Positions 1 to 5,409 of a DNA stretch of 11,725 nucleotides are shown piece after piece. Location: contig PMJN01000370.1 in NCBI GenBank assembly GCA_003157445.1, forward strand, positions 1-11,725, given 5' to 3'. The notes beneath the pieces were generated by a model, which did not search any database, was not told where the DNA came from, and was given only the letters and a program-made list of their open reading frames with translations. Origin of the DNA: Micrococcales bacterium (GTDB lineage Bacteria; Actinomycetota; Actinomycetes; Actinomycetales; Dermatophilaceae). The translations under genes and the position numbers were made by a program. Position 1 is the first letter of the stretch. Each line of letters opens with the position of its first letter.

Positions 1-1
1 G

Positions 2-2332
2 TTGACCCGCTTCCCACTTGAGTTCGCCGACGATTGTGGCCACGCGCAGGTGCTGCCCCTGTCCACGAGCTGGCGCAACGACAACGCCATCTTGGTGGCA
101 GCCAATATCACCTCTGCTCCGCTGCGGGCCAAGTCGAGCGTGGACGTGCAGGTGCTCGCGCCGCGCGCCGAGGCTGGCCCCGGGCGGGTGTGCGCGGCCC
201 GGCTGCTGACCACAGAGACCGAGGCCGCCCACCTGGCTGGCTGGATCGCCCGCCGATGGCTGGACGGGCAGGGCCGTCCCACCGGGGTCTCGGCTGCGGT
301 GTTGTGTCGCAAGCGCTCACAGTTCGATGCCGTGATCGAAGCCCTGCAGCGGGCCGGGCTGCCCGTGCAGGTGGTGGGCCTTGGCGGTCTGCTCAGCACG
401 CCGGAGGTCACCGACATCGTGGCTCTACTCTGGGTTGTTCAGGATCCCACCCGCGGCGACCAACTGATGCGGTTGCTGACTGGGCCGTGGTGCCGGCTGG
501 GCGCTGCGGATCTCGAAGGGCTTGGGGTCTGGTCCCGGGTCCTGCAACGCCGTCACACGGCTCACTCTCGTGCGGCCAGGCCCCACCAGGGCCGGCCACA
601 GGTCACCGACCAGGCTCCGGACAGTGCCGACCGTCTCAGCATTGTGGAGGCGCTCGAAGAGCTCCCGTCGGTGGGCTGGACTGGCCTTGGCGGCTCCAGG
701 ATCTCGGCGGTGGCACTAAGGCGCCTGCACGGGCTGCGTGAGGCGATCGCGGCGCTGCGCTCGATGACCGGCATGCCCCTGGCGGATCTTGCCGGGGAGG
801 CCGAGCGTGCTCTCGGCCTGGACGTTGAGGTGCTGTCCCGCCCAGAGCACACGCCGGCTACGGCGCGCGCTCATCTGGACGCGTTCGCGCAGGTGGCGGC
901 CAGCTTCTCGATATCGGCCGATCGGCCCACCCTGGGCGGTTTCCTGTCCTGGCTTGATGCTGCCCAGGCGCAGGAGCGCGGACTGGACAAGGGATACGTC
1001 GAGGTGTCCGCCGATGCCGTGCAGGTGCTCACGGTGCACGCTGCCAAGGGACTGGAGTGGGACGTGGTGGCCGTCCCCGGACTCGTCGAGGGTTCGTTCC
1101 CAGCACGCTCGAGCTCGACCACGTCGTTCAAGGACGGCCAGTGGAGGATGAGTCCGCCAGCTGACAAAGGATGGATCGGGGGGCTGTCAGGGGTCCCATA
1201 TGACCTGCGAGGCGACTGCGATGGTCTTCCGGTGCTGCGCTGGCGGTCGGCACCGGACCTCCAAGCCCTCAAACAGGAGGTCAGTGACTTCATCAGCGTC
1301 GGGGGCGAGCATGGAATCGACGAGGAGCGTCGGCTCGCCTACGTCGCATTCACCCGTGCCCGGCGAGAGCTGCTGCTTACTGCGTCGGTCTGGGCAGACC
1401 CCACAACGCCGCGGATCACCTCGCGGTTCCTGACCGAGCTAGTTGATCACCCCGGCCTCGGTCTGTCCCCCCTGCCCTGGGAACTGTTGCCTGAGCCGGC
1501 CGGTGACATCAAGCCCGCAAACCCGCGTCGCAGCCAGCCGGTGAGCGCGATCTGGCCGGCGGACCCGATGGCCGCCCGGCGCGCACGCCTCGGCGATGCT
1601 GTCCAGGAGGTGGTCGGCGCTATGGCGGACCTGGCAGCCGGGGGCTGCCCGGAAGCGCCACCAAAGGTTGGTCGCGAACTCGAGCTTGCGATCCTGCTTG
1701 CCGAACGCGACGGTGCGGCCCGCGGCCAGGACATCGAGGTCAGGGTTCCTCGTCACCTTTCCGCCTCAGCGGTTGTCTCCCTTGCCGCTGACCCGCAGGC
1801 ATTCGCCCGCGATCTTCGCCGGCCGATGCCCGCTGCGCCGGCGCTGGCGGCCCGTCGAGGCACTGCCTTTCACGCCTGGGTGGAGCAACACTTCGCGCGG
1901 GCTGCGTTCGTCGACCTGCTCGACCTGCCAGGCAGCGCCGATCAGGACCCTGCAGACGACCAGGAGCTGCCCCGGATGAAGGAGCTTTTCCTGGCCAGCC
2001 AGTGGGCCCAGCGCAGCCCGGAAGCCATCGAGATCGCTATCGAGACCACCGTGGCGCAGATGGCGATACGTGGTCGCATCGATGCTGTCTTCGCTCGCCC
2101 AGGGGGTGGGTTCACCGTGGTCGACTGGAAGACCGGCGCCAAGCCGTCAGGAGACAAGGCCAGGGCGCGCGGCCTGCAACTGGAGGCCTATCGCCTGGCC
2201 TTTGCCCGACTCCGGGGGCTGCCTCTGGACCAGGTCGATGCGGCGTTCTACTACGCAGGCACAGGCGAGACCGTTTATGCAGGCAGTGGCGAGGAGCAGC
2301 TCGCGACATTGCTCGGGTCGATCCCGACTTAA
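2..2332 (+). CDS. adnB: ATP-dependent helicase-nuclease, AdnB-like subunit (5' truncated)
   Basis: This is the C-terminal 776 codons of a UvrD/RecB-type motor fused to a RecB-like nuclease. The Walker A and DExx motifs must lie before the window, so the leading TTG is not a start. Seen, numbering the fragment from codon 1: a motif IV equivalent (WRND, 24-27), motif V (VLTVHAAKGLEWD, about 342-354) and motif VI (EERRLAYVAFTRAR, 441-454). The C-terminal nuclease has RGTAFH (His 624), GRID (Asp 694), VDWKTG (Asp 708, Lys 710) and QLEAY (726-730), so the catalytic set looks intact. AdnAB processes DNA double-strand breaks in Actinobacteria by unwinding and cutting the ends. The choice of AdnB over AdnA rests on position (last gene before the nudC-uvrD2 block, as in mycobacteria, where AdnB is about 1095 residues) and on intact motor motifs; AdnA cannot be fully excluded. 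It ends 10 bases from the convergent kinase gene. Confidence 0.85.
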   Translation: MTRFPLEFADDCGHAQVLPLSTSWRNDNAILVAANITSAPLRAKSSVDVQVLAPRAEAGPGRVCAARLLTTETEAAHLAGWIARRWLDGQGRPTGVSAAVLCRKRSQFDAVIEALQRAGLPVQVVGLGGLLSTPEVTDIVALLWVVQDPTRGDQLMRLLTGPWCRLGAADLEGLGVWSRVLQRRHTAHSRAARPHQGRPQVTDQAPDSADRLSIVEALEELPSVGWTGLGGSRISAVALRRLHGLREAIAALRSMTGMPLADLAGEAERALGLDVEVLSRPEHTPATARAHLDAFAQVAASFSISADRPTLGGFLSWLDAAQAQERGLDKGYVEVSADAVQVLTVHAAKGLEWDVVAVPGLVEGSFPARSSSTTSFKDGQWRMSPPADKGWIGGLSGVPYDLRGDCDGLPVLRWRSAPDLQALKQEVSDFISVGGEHGIDEERRLAYVAFTRARRELLLTASVWADPTTPRITSRFLTELVDHPGLGLSPLPWELLPEPAGDIKPANPRRSQPVSAIWPADPMAARRARLGDAVQEVVGAMADLAAGGCPEAPPKVGRELELAILLAERDGAARGQDIEVRVPRHLSASAVVSLAADPQAFARDLRRPMPAAPALAARRGTAFHAWVEQHFARAAFVDLLDLPGSADQDPADDQELPRMKELFLASQWAQRSPEAIEIAIETTVAQMAIRGRIDAVFARPGGGFTVVDWKTGAKPSGDKARARGLQLEAYRLAFARLRGLPLDQVDAAFYYAGTGETVYAGSGEEQLATLLGSIPT

Positions 2333-2342
2333 CCGGGCCTGC

Positions 2343-3392
2343 TCAGTCAGCGTTGGTGTGCTCGGCAGCGTTGGTGAGCTCAGCGGTGCTGCCGAGCTCA
2401 GCCGGTGGAGGTTCAGTCGGCAGGACTTGAGTTGCTGGAGCGGTCGGCACCACCGGCTCGAGCTCCTCCTCCAGGAGGGTTTCGGCATTCAGCTCGCCCA
2501 GCCTGTCAGCACATGCCTGGATGGCGCTCGGGTTCCCGGACCCGACCGCGGTCAGCAGGTCGGCCACCAGCTTGAGCTCCCCAGCCAATCTGGCACGGCG
2601 TTCAAGGTGCTTGTCGGGCCGGTCCGTCCGGGCATGCGCGTAGGCCTCCAGCACGGAGTCGAAAGCCTCCGGAGACGCCTGGGTGACCAAGGTCGCAAAG
2701 TCATCGGCAGGGTCAGCGACCTTGGCGTCCTGCCAACCGGTCAGCCCTCGGATACGGCCGGTGGCGGCATCGTCCGCGTCGAAGACCGCCAGGACCTCAT
2801 CGCCGGCCAGGTCGCCGTGGGTCGGGGTCGGCGCGAACCGCCACAGCGAGACCTCCTCCAGGCAGCGCTCCCAGCGGGAAAGCAACTCGGTCGGCACGTG
2901 CCCGGTGGCAGCCGCCCTATCAAGGTCTGCAAGTCGGCGGGTGCGATAGGTATCGGGATCATAGGAGGTAAGGCCGGCCTCTTCGCACAGTGCCAGGTCC
3001 ACGTTGTGCAGCGCAGCCAGGGCCCGACCCAGCTCAGCGGCAATTCCCGGTCCGCCCGGCAGATGCGCGAAATTCAATGGCCGCCCGGCTATATAGGGGT
3101 AGACCGCGGCTTGGCACCCTTCGCCGAGATCCACAAATCCCCTGGGCGTTGGCACCGAGAACGGCAGCCGACGTGACAACAGCCCGAGCAGAGACATGGA
3201 GACGTCCATCTGCGCCCCGGCGGCGGCCGATCTCGGCGCCCGCATCACCCAACGGCGATGTTGGGTGTCCTCGATGAAGGCAACCTCAAACTGATGTCCG
3301 CGGCGGTGCACGACGCCCTTGACTGTCGTGGGGTCGAGTCCCGGCACCGCAGCGCTGGCGAGGGCGGCCAGGGCAAGGGGAGTACGAGTCAC
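2343..3392 (-). CDS. APH/macrolide-phosphotransferase-like protein, possible pseudokinase
   Basis: A 349-residue protein of the aminoglycoside/macrolide phosphotransferase fold. The N-lobe has WVMRAPR (48-54), as in macrolide kinases. The C-lobe has the Brenner-type loop THGDL (His 192, catalytic Asp 194) and a KVADPADDF segment (224-232). Two expected metal ligands are changed. Residue 199 is Glu where the family has Asn or His. The DFG-equivalent Asp of the usual IDW is Gly 219 (sequence LTGW), so phosphotransfer may be weak or lost. The C-terminus (about 307-349) is acidic and Pro/Ala/Thr-rich, with three hexapeptide repeats, and is probably disordered. The GTG start at 3390-3392 follows a -10-like TACGGT by 6 bases and has no Shine-Dalgarno, which suggests leaderless translation. 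The gene is divergent from nudC (41-base gap) and convergent with adnB. It occupies the place where mycobacteria carry Rv3200c. The substrate is unknown, and drug resistance should not be inferred from the fold alone. Confidence 0.8.
   Translation of the reverse strand: MTRTPLALAALASAAVPGLDPTTVKGVVHRRGHQFEVAFIEDTQHRRWVMRAPRSAAAGAQMDVSMSLLGLLSRRLPFSVPTPRGFVDLGEGCQAAVYPYIAGRPLNFAHLPGGPGIAAELGRALAALHNVDLALCEEAGLTSYDPDTYRTRRLADLDRAAATGHVPTELLSRWERCLEEVSLWRFAPTPTHGDLAGDEVLAVFDADDAATGRIRGLTGWQDAKVADPADDFATLVTQASPEAFDSVLEAYAHARTDRPDKHLERRARLAGELKLVADLLTAVGSGNPSAIQACADRLGELNAETLLEEELEPVVPTAPATQVLPTEPPPAELGSTAELTNAAEHTNAD
2349..2402 (-). repeat. Three 18-bp tandem repeats in the kinase C-terminal tail
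   Basis: Three in-frame 18-base units encode AELGST, AELTNA and AEHTNA, the last residues before the final Asp and stop. The two stop-proximal units are closest to each other (both contain CAGCGTTGGTG on the + strand). In-frame expansion of this kind usually reflects replication slippage in an unconstrained tail. Confidence 0.6.
2360..2397. terminator. Hairpin at the adnB/kinase convergent junction (possible terminator)
   Basis: A perfect 10-base inverted repeat, GCTCGGCAGC (2360-2369) and GCTGCCGAGC (2388-2397), lies in the last codons of the kinase gene, 28 bases after the adnB stop. There is no T-run after either arm. It could stop adnB transcripts from running into the kinase gene, but the arms also fall within the 18-bp tandem repeats and may be a by-product of them. 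Confidence 0.35.
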
Positions 3393-3398
3393 TCTGAC

Positions 3399-3404
3399 AC
3401 CGTA
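3399..3404 (-). promoter_or_regulatory. -10-like hexamer of a leaderless promoter for the kinase gene
   Basis: Read on the minus strand, TACGGT fits TANNNT and is followed by exactly 6 bases (GTCAGA) and the GTG start. Transcription would begin at or next to the start codon. No convincing -35 is visible. Confidence 0.45.
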
Positions 3405-3420
3405 TGTCGAGTGCGCGCCA

Positions 3421-3426
3421 TACTCT
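3421..3426 (+). promoter_or_regulatory. -10-like hexamer of a leaderless promoter for nudC
   Basis: TACTCT fits TANNNT and is followed by 7 bases and GTG at 3434. This supports the GTG over the upstream ATG at 3404, which would put the -10 inside the coding region. No Shine-Dalgarno precedes either start. Confidence 0.45.
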
Positions 3427-3433
3427 TGAAGGC

Positions 3434-4351
3434 GTGAGCGGTTCTTTCGAAACTTTGCATGATCTGTCCCTGGCCCGTGGCACCTTGGACCGCGCCGGCC
3501 TGCGGCGCAGGGACCCTGACCTGTTGCCTTTGCTGCTGAAGGACCCGTTGACGCGGATCCTTGAGCTGGTTGAAGGCCGGGCGCAGGTCCTCGAGTCTGG
3601 TCGCGACGTCGCCCTGCTCCTGCGTTCTCCCCAAGAGCAGGATGGGCTCAGGCTGGTCGTGTTCCTGGGCCAGGACCAGCACGGCACTGCCTACCTGGGG
3701 GTGGTCGGGCAGGCCCAGGACGCGTCCGGGACCGCGCCGTGGCGTTCGCTGCGCGAGGTGGGTGTGCTGCTCTCGGACCAGGACGCAGGGATGTTCGCCA
3801 CGGTCCTGGGACTGGCCAACTGGCACGCCGTCCACACCCACTGTCCGCTGTGTGGCACTGCCACCGAGCCCGATCAGGCAGGCTGGATCCGCCGCTGCCC
3901 CAAGGACGGCACCGAGCACTACCCTCGCACCGACCCGGCCGTGATCATGGCGGTGACCGACGCCGCGGACCGGTTGTTGCTTGCCCGAAGCCCGAAGTGG
4001 CCACAGGGCCGGCTCTCCGTGCTGGCTGGCTTCGTGGAGCCGGGGGAGTCCCTTGAGGCGGCCGTGGCGCGAGAGGTTCTTGAAGAGGTCGGTGTGGTCG
4101 TCGAACACGTGCACTATCTGGGCAGCCAGCCGTGGCCGTTCCCATCTTCGTTGATGGTGGGCTTCACCGGGCGTGCCGTGGACTCTGCTCTTCACCTGGA
4201 TCAGGAAGAGATCGCTGAGGCGGTGTGGGTCACTCGCCAGGAGTTGGCCCAGATGGTGGCGGCCGGAAGTTTCGCCATCTCGCCGACGGTGTCGATCGCC
4301 CGACGAATGATTGAGCGCTGGTATGGCGGGCCGCTCGACTCGGCGAATTAG
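3434..4351 (+). CDS. nudC: NudC-type NADH pyrophosphatase (Nudix hydrolase)
   Basis: A 305-residue Nudix enzyme that hydrolyses NAD(H) to NMN(H) and AMP; family members also remove NAD caps from RNA. Seen: a zinc-ribbon region with CPLC (Cys 137, Cys 140) and CPKD (Cys 155, Asp 158), so the fourth Cys of the E. coli enzyme is Asp here. Next comes HYPRTDPAV, then a complete Nudix box at 199-221 (Gly 199, Glu 205, REVLEE, Gly 220). Last is the NudC signature SQPWPFPSS at 231-239. This signature separates NudC from generic Nudix hydrolases. The GTG at 3434 was chosen because of the -10-like hexamer 7 bases upstream; an ATG at 3404 would add 10 residues. The gene is divergent from the kinase gene and followed by an AT-rich gap before the PPOX gene. 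Position between adnB and the mycoredoxin gene matches the mycobacterial order. Confidence 0.93.
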   Translation: MSGSFETLHDLSLARGTLDRAGLRRRDPDLLPLLLKDPLTRILELVEGRAQVLESGRDVALLLRSPQEQDGLRLVVFLGQDQHGTAYLGVVGQAQDASGTAPWRSLREVGVLLSDQDAGMFATVLGLANWHAVHTHCPLCGTATEPDQAGWIRRCPKDGTEHYPRTDPAVIMAVTDAADRLLLARSPKWPQGRLSVLAGFVEPGESLEAAVAREVLEEVGVVVEHVHYLGSQPWPFPSSLMVGFTGRAVDSALHLDQEEIAEAVWVTRQELAQMVAAGSFAISPTVSIARRMIERWYGGPLDSAN

Positions 4352-4500
4352 AGATCTTGCCAAAATCGTTGCGACGCGCATCACTGATGCTATGGTTACG
4401 CTGCTTAAAGAAACCATAAACTAATATGTTGAGAACTTTATCAAGTTGATGTTACGAAGTCTCGCAGATCTCCGCACCCACCAGCGGAAGGGAGCGCGCA
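4352..4500 (+). promoter_or_regulatory. AT-rich control region upstream of the PPOX gene
   Basis: This gap is visibly richer in A and T than its surroundings. It holds an inverted repeat TATGGTT (4391-4397) and AACCATA (4412-4418) whose centres are 21 bases apart, about two helical turns, as for a dimeric repressor. A -10-like TAAACT (4417-4422) overlaps the right half-site, and TAATAT follows at 4422-4427. A near-palindrome ATCAAGTTGAT is at 4440-4450. GAGATCT (4351-4357) and AGATCTC (4466-4472) flank the AT-rich part. A strong Shine-Dalgarno GGAAGGGAG (4486-4494) sets the ATG at 4501. Operator and promoter are inferred; the repeats are seen. Confidence 0.5.
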
Positions 4501-4950
4501 ATGACAGTGGACCCGAATCTTCTCGCGCTGACCTCTACGCGCAATATCGGCGCTTTGGCCACCATCAAGGTTGACGGTCGACCCAAGCTCTCGACTGTCA
4601 ACTTCACGCTCGACCCTGCGACCACGTTGGCCCGGATCTCGCTGGTCGAAGGCCGGGGCAACGTTGCGAACCTACGTCGCGATCCGCGTGCCTCGATCTT
4701 TGTGGGCAGCCCCGATGGCTGGACGTATGCCGTGGTTGAAGGAACCGTCGAGCTCTCCCCGGTGGCGTTGGCTCCCGATGACGAGACCGTCGAGGAGCTC
4801 GTCGAAGTCTTCCGTGCAATCCGTGGGGAGGACCATCCCGACTGGGCCGACTACCGTGCGGCAATGGTGGCCGACCGACAGTTGGTCGCCAGGCTACGCG
4901 TCGACGCCGTGTATGGCCTCGCCAGGCCGCATTACGCCGTCACCGTTTAG
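4501..4950 (+). CDS. PPOX-class F420-dependent oxidoreductase, Rv1155-like
   Basis: A 149-residue split-barrel protein of the pyridoxamine-phosphate-oxidase-like family. It closely resembles M. tuberculosis Rv1155 as I recall it: NIGALATIKVDGRPKLS near the N-terminus, NLRRDPRASIFV in the middle, DGWTYAVVEGT, a PDDETVEEL helix, and HPDWADYRAAMVADR followed by VYGLARP at the end. Rv1155 binds the deazaflavin cofactor F420 in a groove of the dimer, so an F420-linked redox reaction on an unknown substrate is the best guess. Pyridoxine phosphate oxidation is unlikely. The start is fixed by GGAAGGGAG upstream. It is the only gene here besides the mycoredoxin gene and uvrD2 with a clear Shine-Dalgarno. 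It is convergent with the mycoredoxin gene, 21 bases away. It has no counterpart between nudC and mrx1 in mycobacteria as I remember that locus, so it may be an insertion along with its AT-rich upstream region. Confidence 0.88.
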   Translation: MTVDPNLLALTSTRNIGALATIKVDGRPKLSTVNFTLDPATTLARISLVEGRGNVANLRRDPRASIFVGSPDGWTYAVVEGTVELSPVALAPDDETVEELVEVFRAIRGEDHPDWADYRAAMVADRQLVARLRVDAVYGLARPHYAVTV

Positions 4951-4971
4951 GACAAGCCCAGCAGTTCCGCC

Positions 4972-5235
4972 TCAGGCCACTCGGCGCCGGACCTCGGCCA
5001 TCGACGGGTTGGTGGCGGTCGTGCCGTCCGCGAACACCACGGTCGGCACGGTCTGGTTGCCACCGTTGATGCTCATGACGTATTCGGCTCCGCCGGGATG
5101 CTGCTCGATGTCGACCTCGGCGTATCTGATCCCTTCACGGTCCAGCGCGGTCTTGAGGCCACGGCAGTAACCACACCACGGCGTGCTGAACATGATGATG
5201 GTGCCCGCGGAGGGCAGAGCGGGGGCCGGGGACAT
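4972..5235 (-). CDS. mrx1: Mycoredoxin (glutaredoxin-like, CGYC)
   Basis: An 87-residue thioredoxin-fold protein. The active site is CGYC (Cys 21, Cys 24) after FSTPW, with TVPTVVF (cis-Pro 64) and a NGG turn before it, matching M. tuberculosis Mrx1 (84 residues) closely. It reduces mixed disulfides between proteins and mycothiol in the cytoplasm. The ATG at 5233-5235 was chosen because GAGGAG lies 7 bases upstream (minus strand) and the size fits; an in-frame upstream ATG at 5283 would add 16 residues and place the hairpin and Shine-Dalgarno inside the gene. Upstream is a SigR/SigH-like promoter, which fits a role in thiol-oxidative stress. It is divergent from uvrD2, as in mycobacteria. Confidence 0.92.
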   Translation of the reverse strand: MSPAPALPSAGTIIMFSTPWCGYCRGLKTALDREGIRYAEVDIEQHPGGAEYVMSINGGNQTVPTVVFADGTTATNPSMAEVRRRVA

Positions 5236-5242
5236 ACAGGAT

Positions 5243-5248
5243 CTCCTC
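5243..5248 (-). promoter_or_regulatory. Shine-Dalgarno of the mycoredoxin gene
   Basis: GAGGAG on the minus strand, 7 bases before the ATG at 5235. It decides the start against the longer reading frame from 5283. Confidence 0.75.
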
Positions 5249-5251
5249 AAA

Positions 5252-5275
5252 GGTCGGGTCTTATCTGACCCGATC
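5252..5275 (-). promoter_or_regulatory. Hairpin in the mycoredoxin 5' leader
   Basis: A 9-base-pair stem (TCGGGTC/GACCCGA plus a G-T and a G-C pair) with a six-base loop sits three bases upstream of the Shine-Dalgarno. If transcription starts just after the predicted -10, this hairpin forms the very 5' end of the mRNA, where it could stabilise the transcript or tune ribosome access. The stem is seen; the role is inferred. Confidence 0.4.
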
Positions 5276-5301
5276 AACCCCATCCAGTCTTCAATCCTTC
5301 C
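5276..5301 (-). promoter_or_regulatory. SigR/SigH-like promoter of the mycoredoxin gene
   Basis: On the minus strand GGGAA (GGAA at 5298-5301) is followed after 19 bases by GTTG (GTT at 5276-5278). The known consensus for the thiol-stress ECF sigma factors SigR (Streptomyces) and SigH (mycobacteria, corynebacteria) is GGAAT-N18-GTT, the same spacing with one changed base. Mycoredoxin genes are known members of that regulon in relatives. The sigma factor itself is not in the window. Confidence 0.6.
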
Positions 5302-5378
5302 CTCAGCTGACGGCTCAGAGCGCCCAGCAGTGACGAATCAGAGTTCACAGGCGAGAATTCAGCTATTGCGGAACGGAC

Positions 5379-5388
5379 CTGACGTCAG
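5379..5388. promoter_or_regulatory. Perfect 10-bp palindrome upstream of uvrD2
   Basis: CTGACGTCAG reads the same on both strands, 21 bases before the uvrD2 ATG. It is not a LexA box (no GAAC-N4-GTTC). It may be an operator or chance. Confidence 0.25.
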
Positions 5389-5409
5389 CGTCTGAGAGGA
5401 TCTGAAGCG

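Noticed and set aside
2..4. TTG at the window edge as the start of the helicase gene
   Set aside because: Walker A and DExx motifs are missing, so the gene starts upstream of the window.
2070..3176. Long + strand frame of 368 codons
   Set aside because: Antisense to the kinase and helicase end; Arg/Ser/Gly-rich composition and no motif.
3404..3433. ATG at 3404 as nudC start
   Set aside because: It would place the -10-like hexamer inside the gene; still possible, adds only 10 residues.
3389..4417. Long minus frame of 342 codons
   Set aside because: Antisense to nudC, which has full Nudix and NudC signatures; high-GC shadow.
5236..5283. Longer mycoredoxin start at 5283
   Set aside because: The ATG at 5235 has GAGGAG in front and gives the family length.
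5371..5388. LexA/SOS box upstream of uvrD2
   Set aside because: GAAC is present at 5371 but no GTTC at the required spacing.
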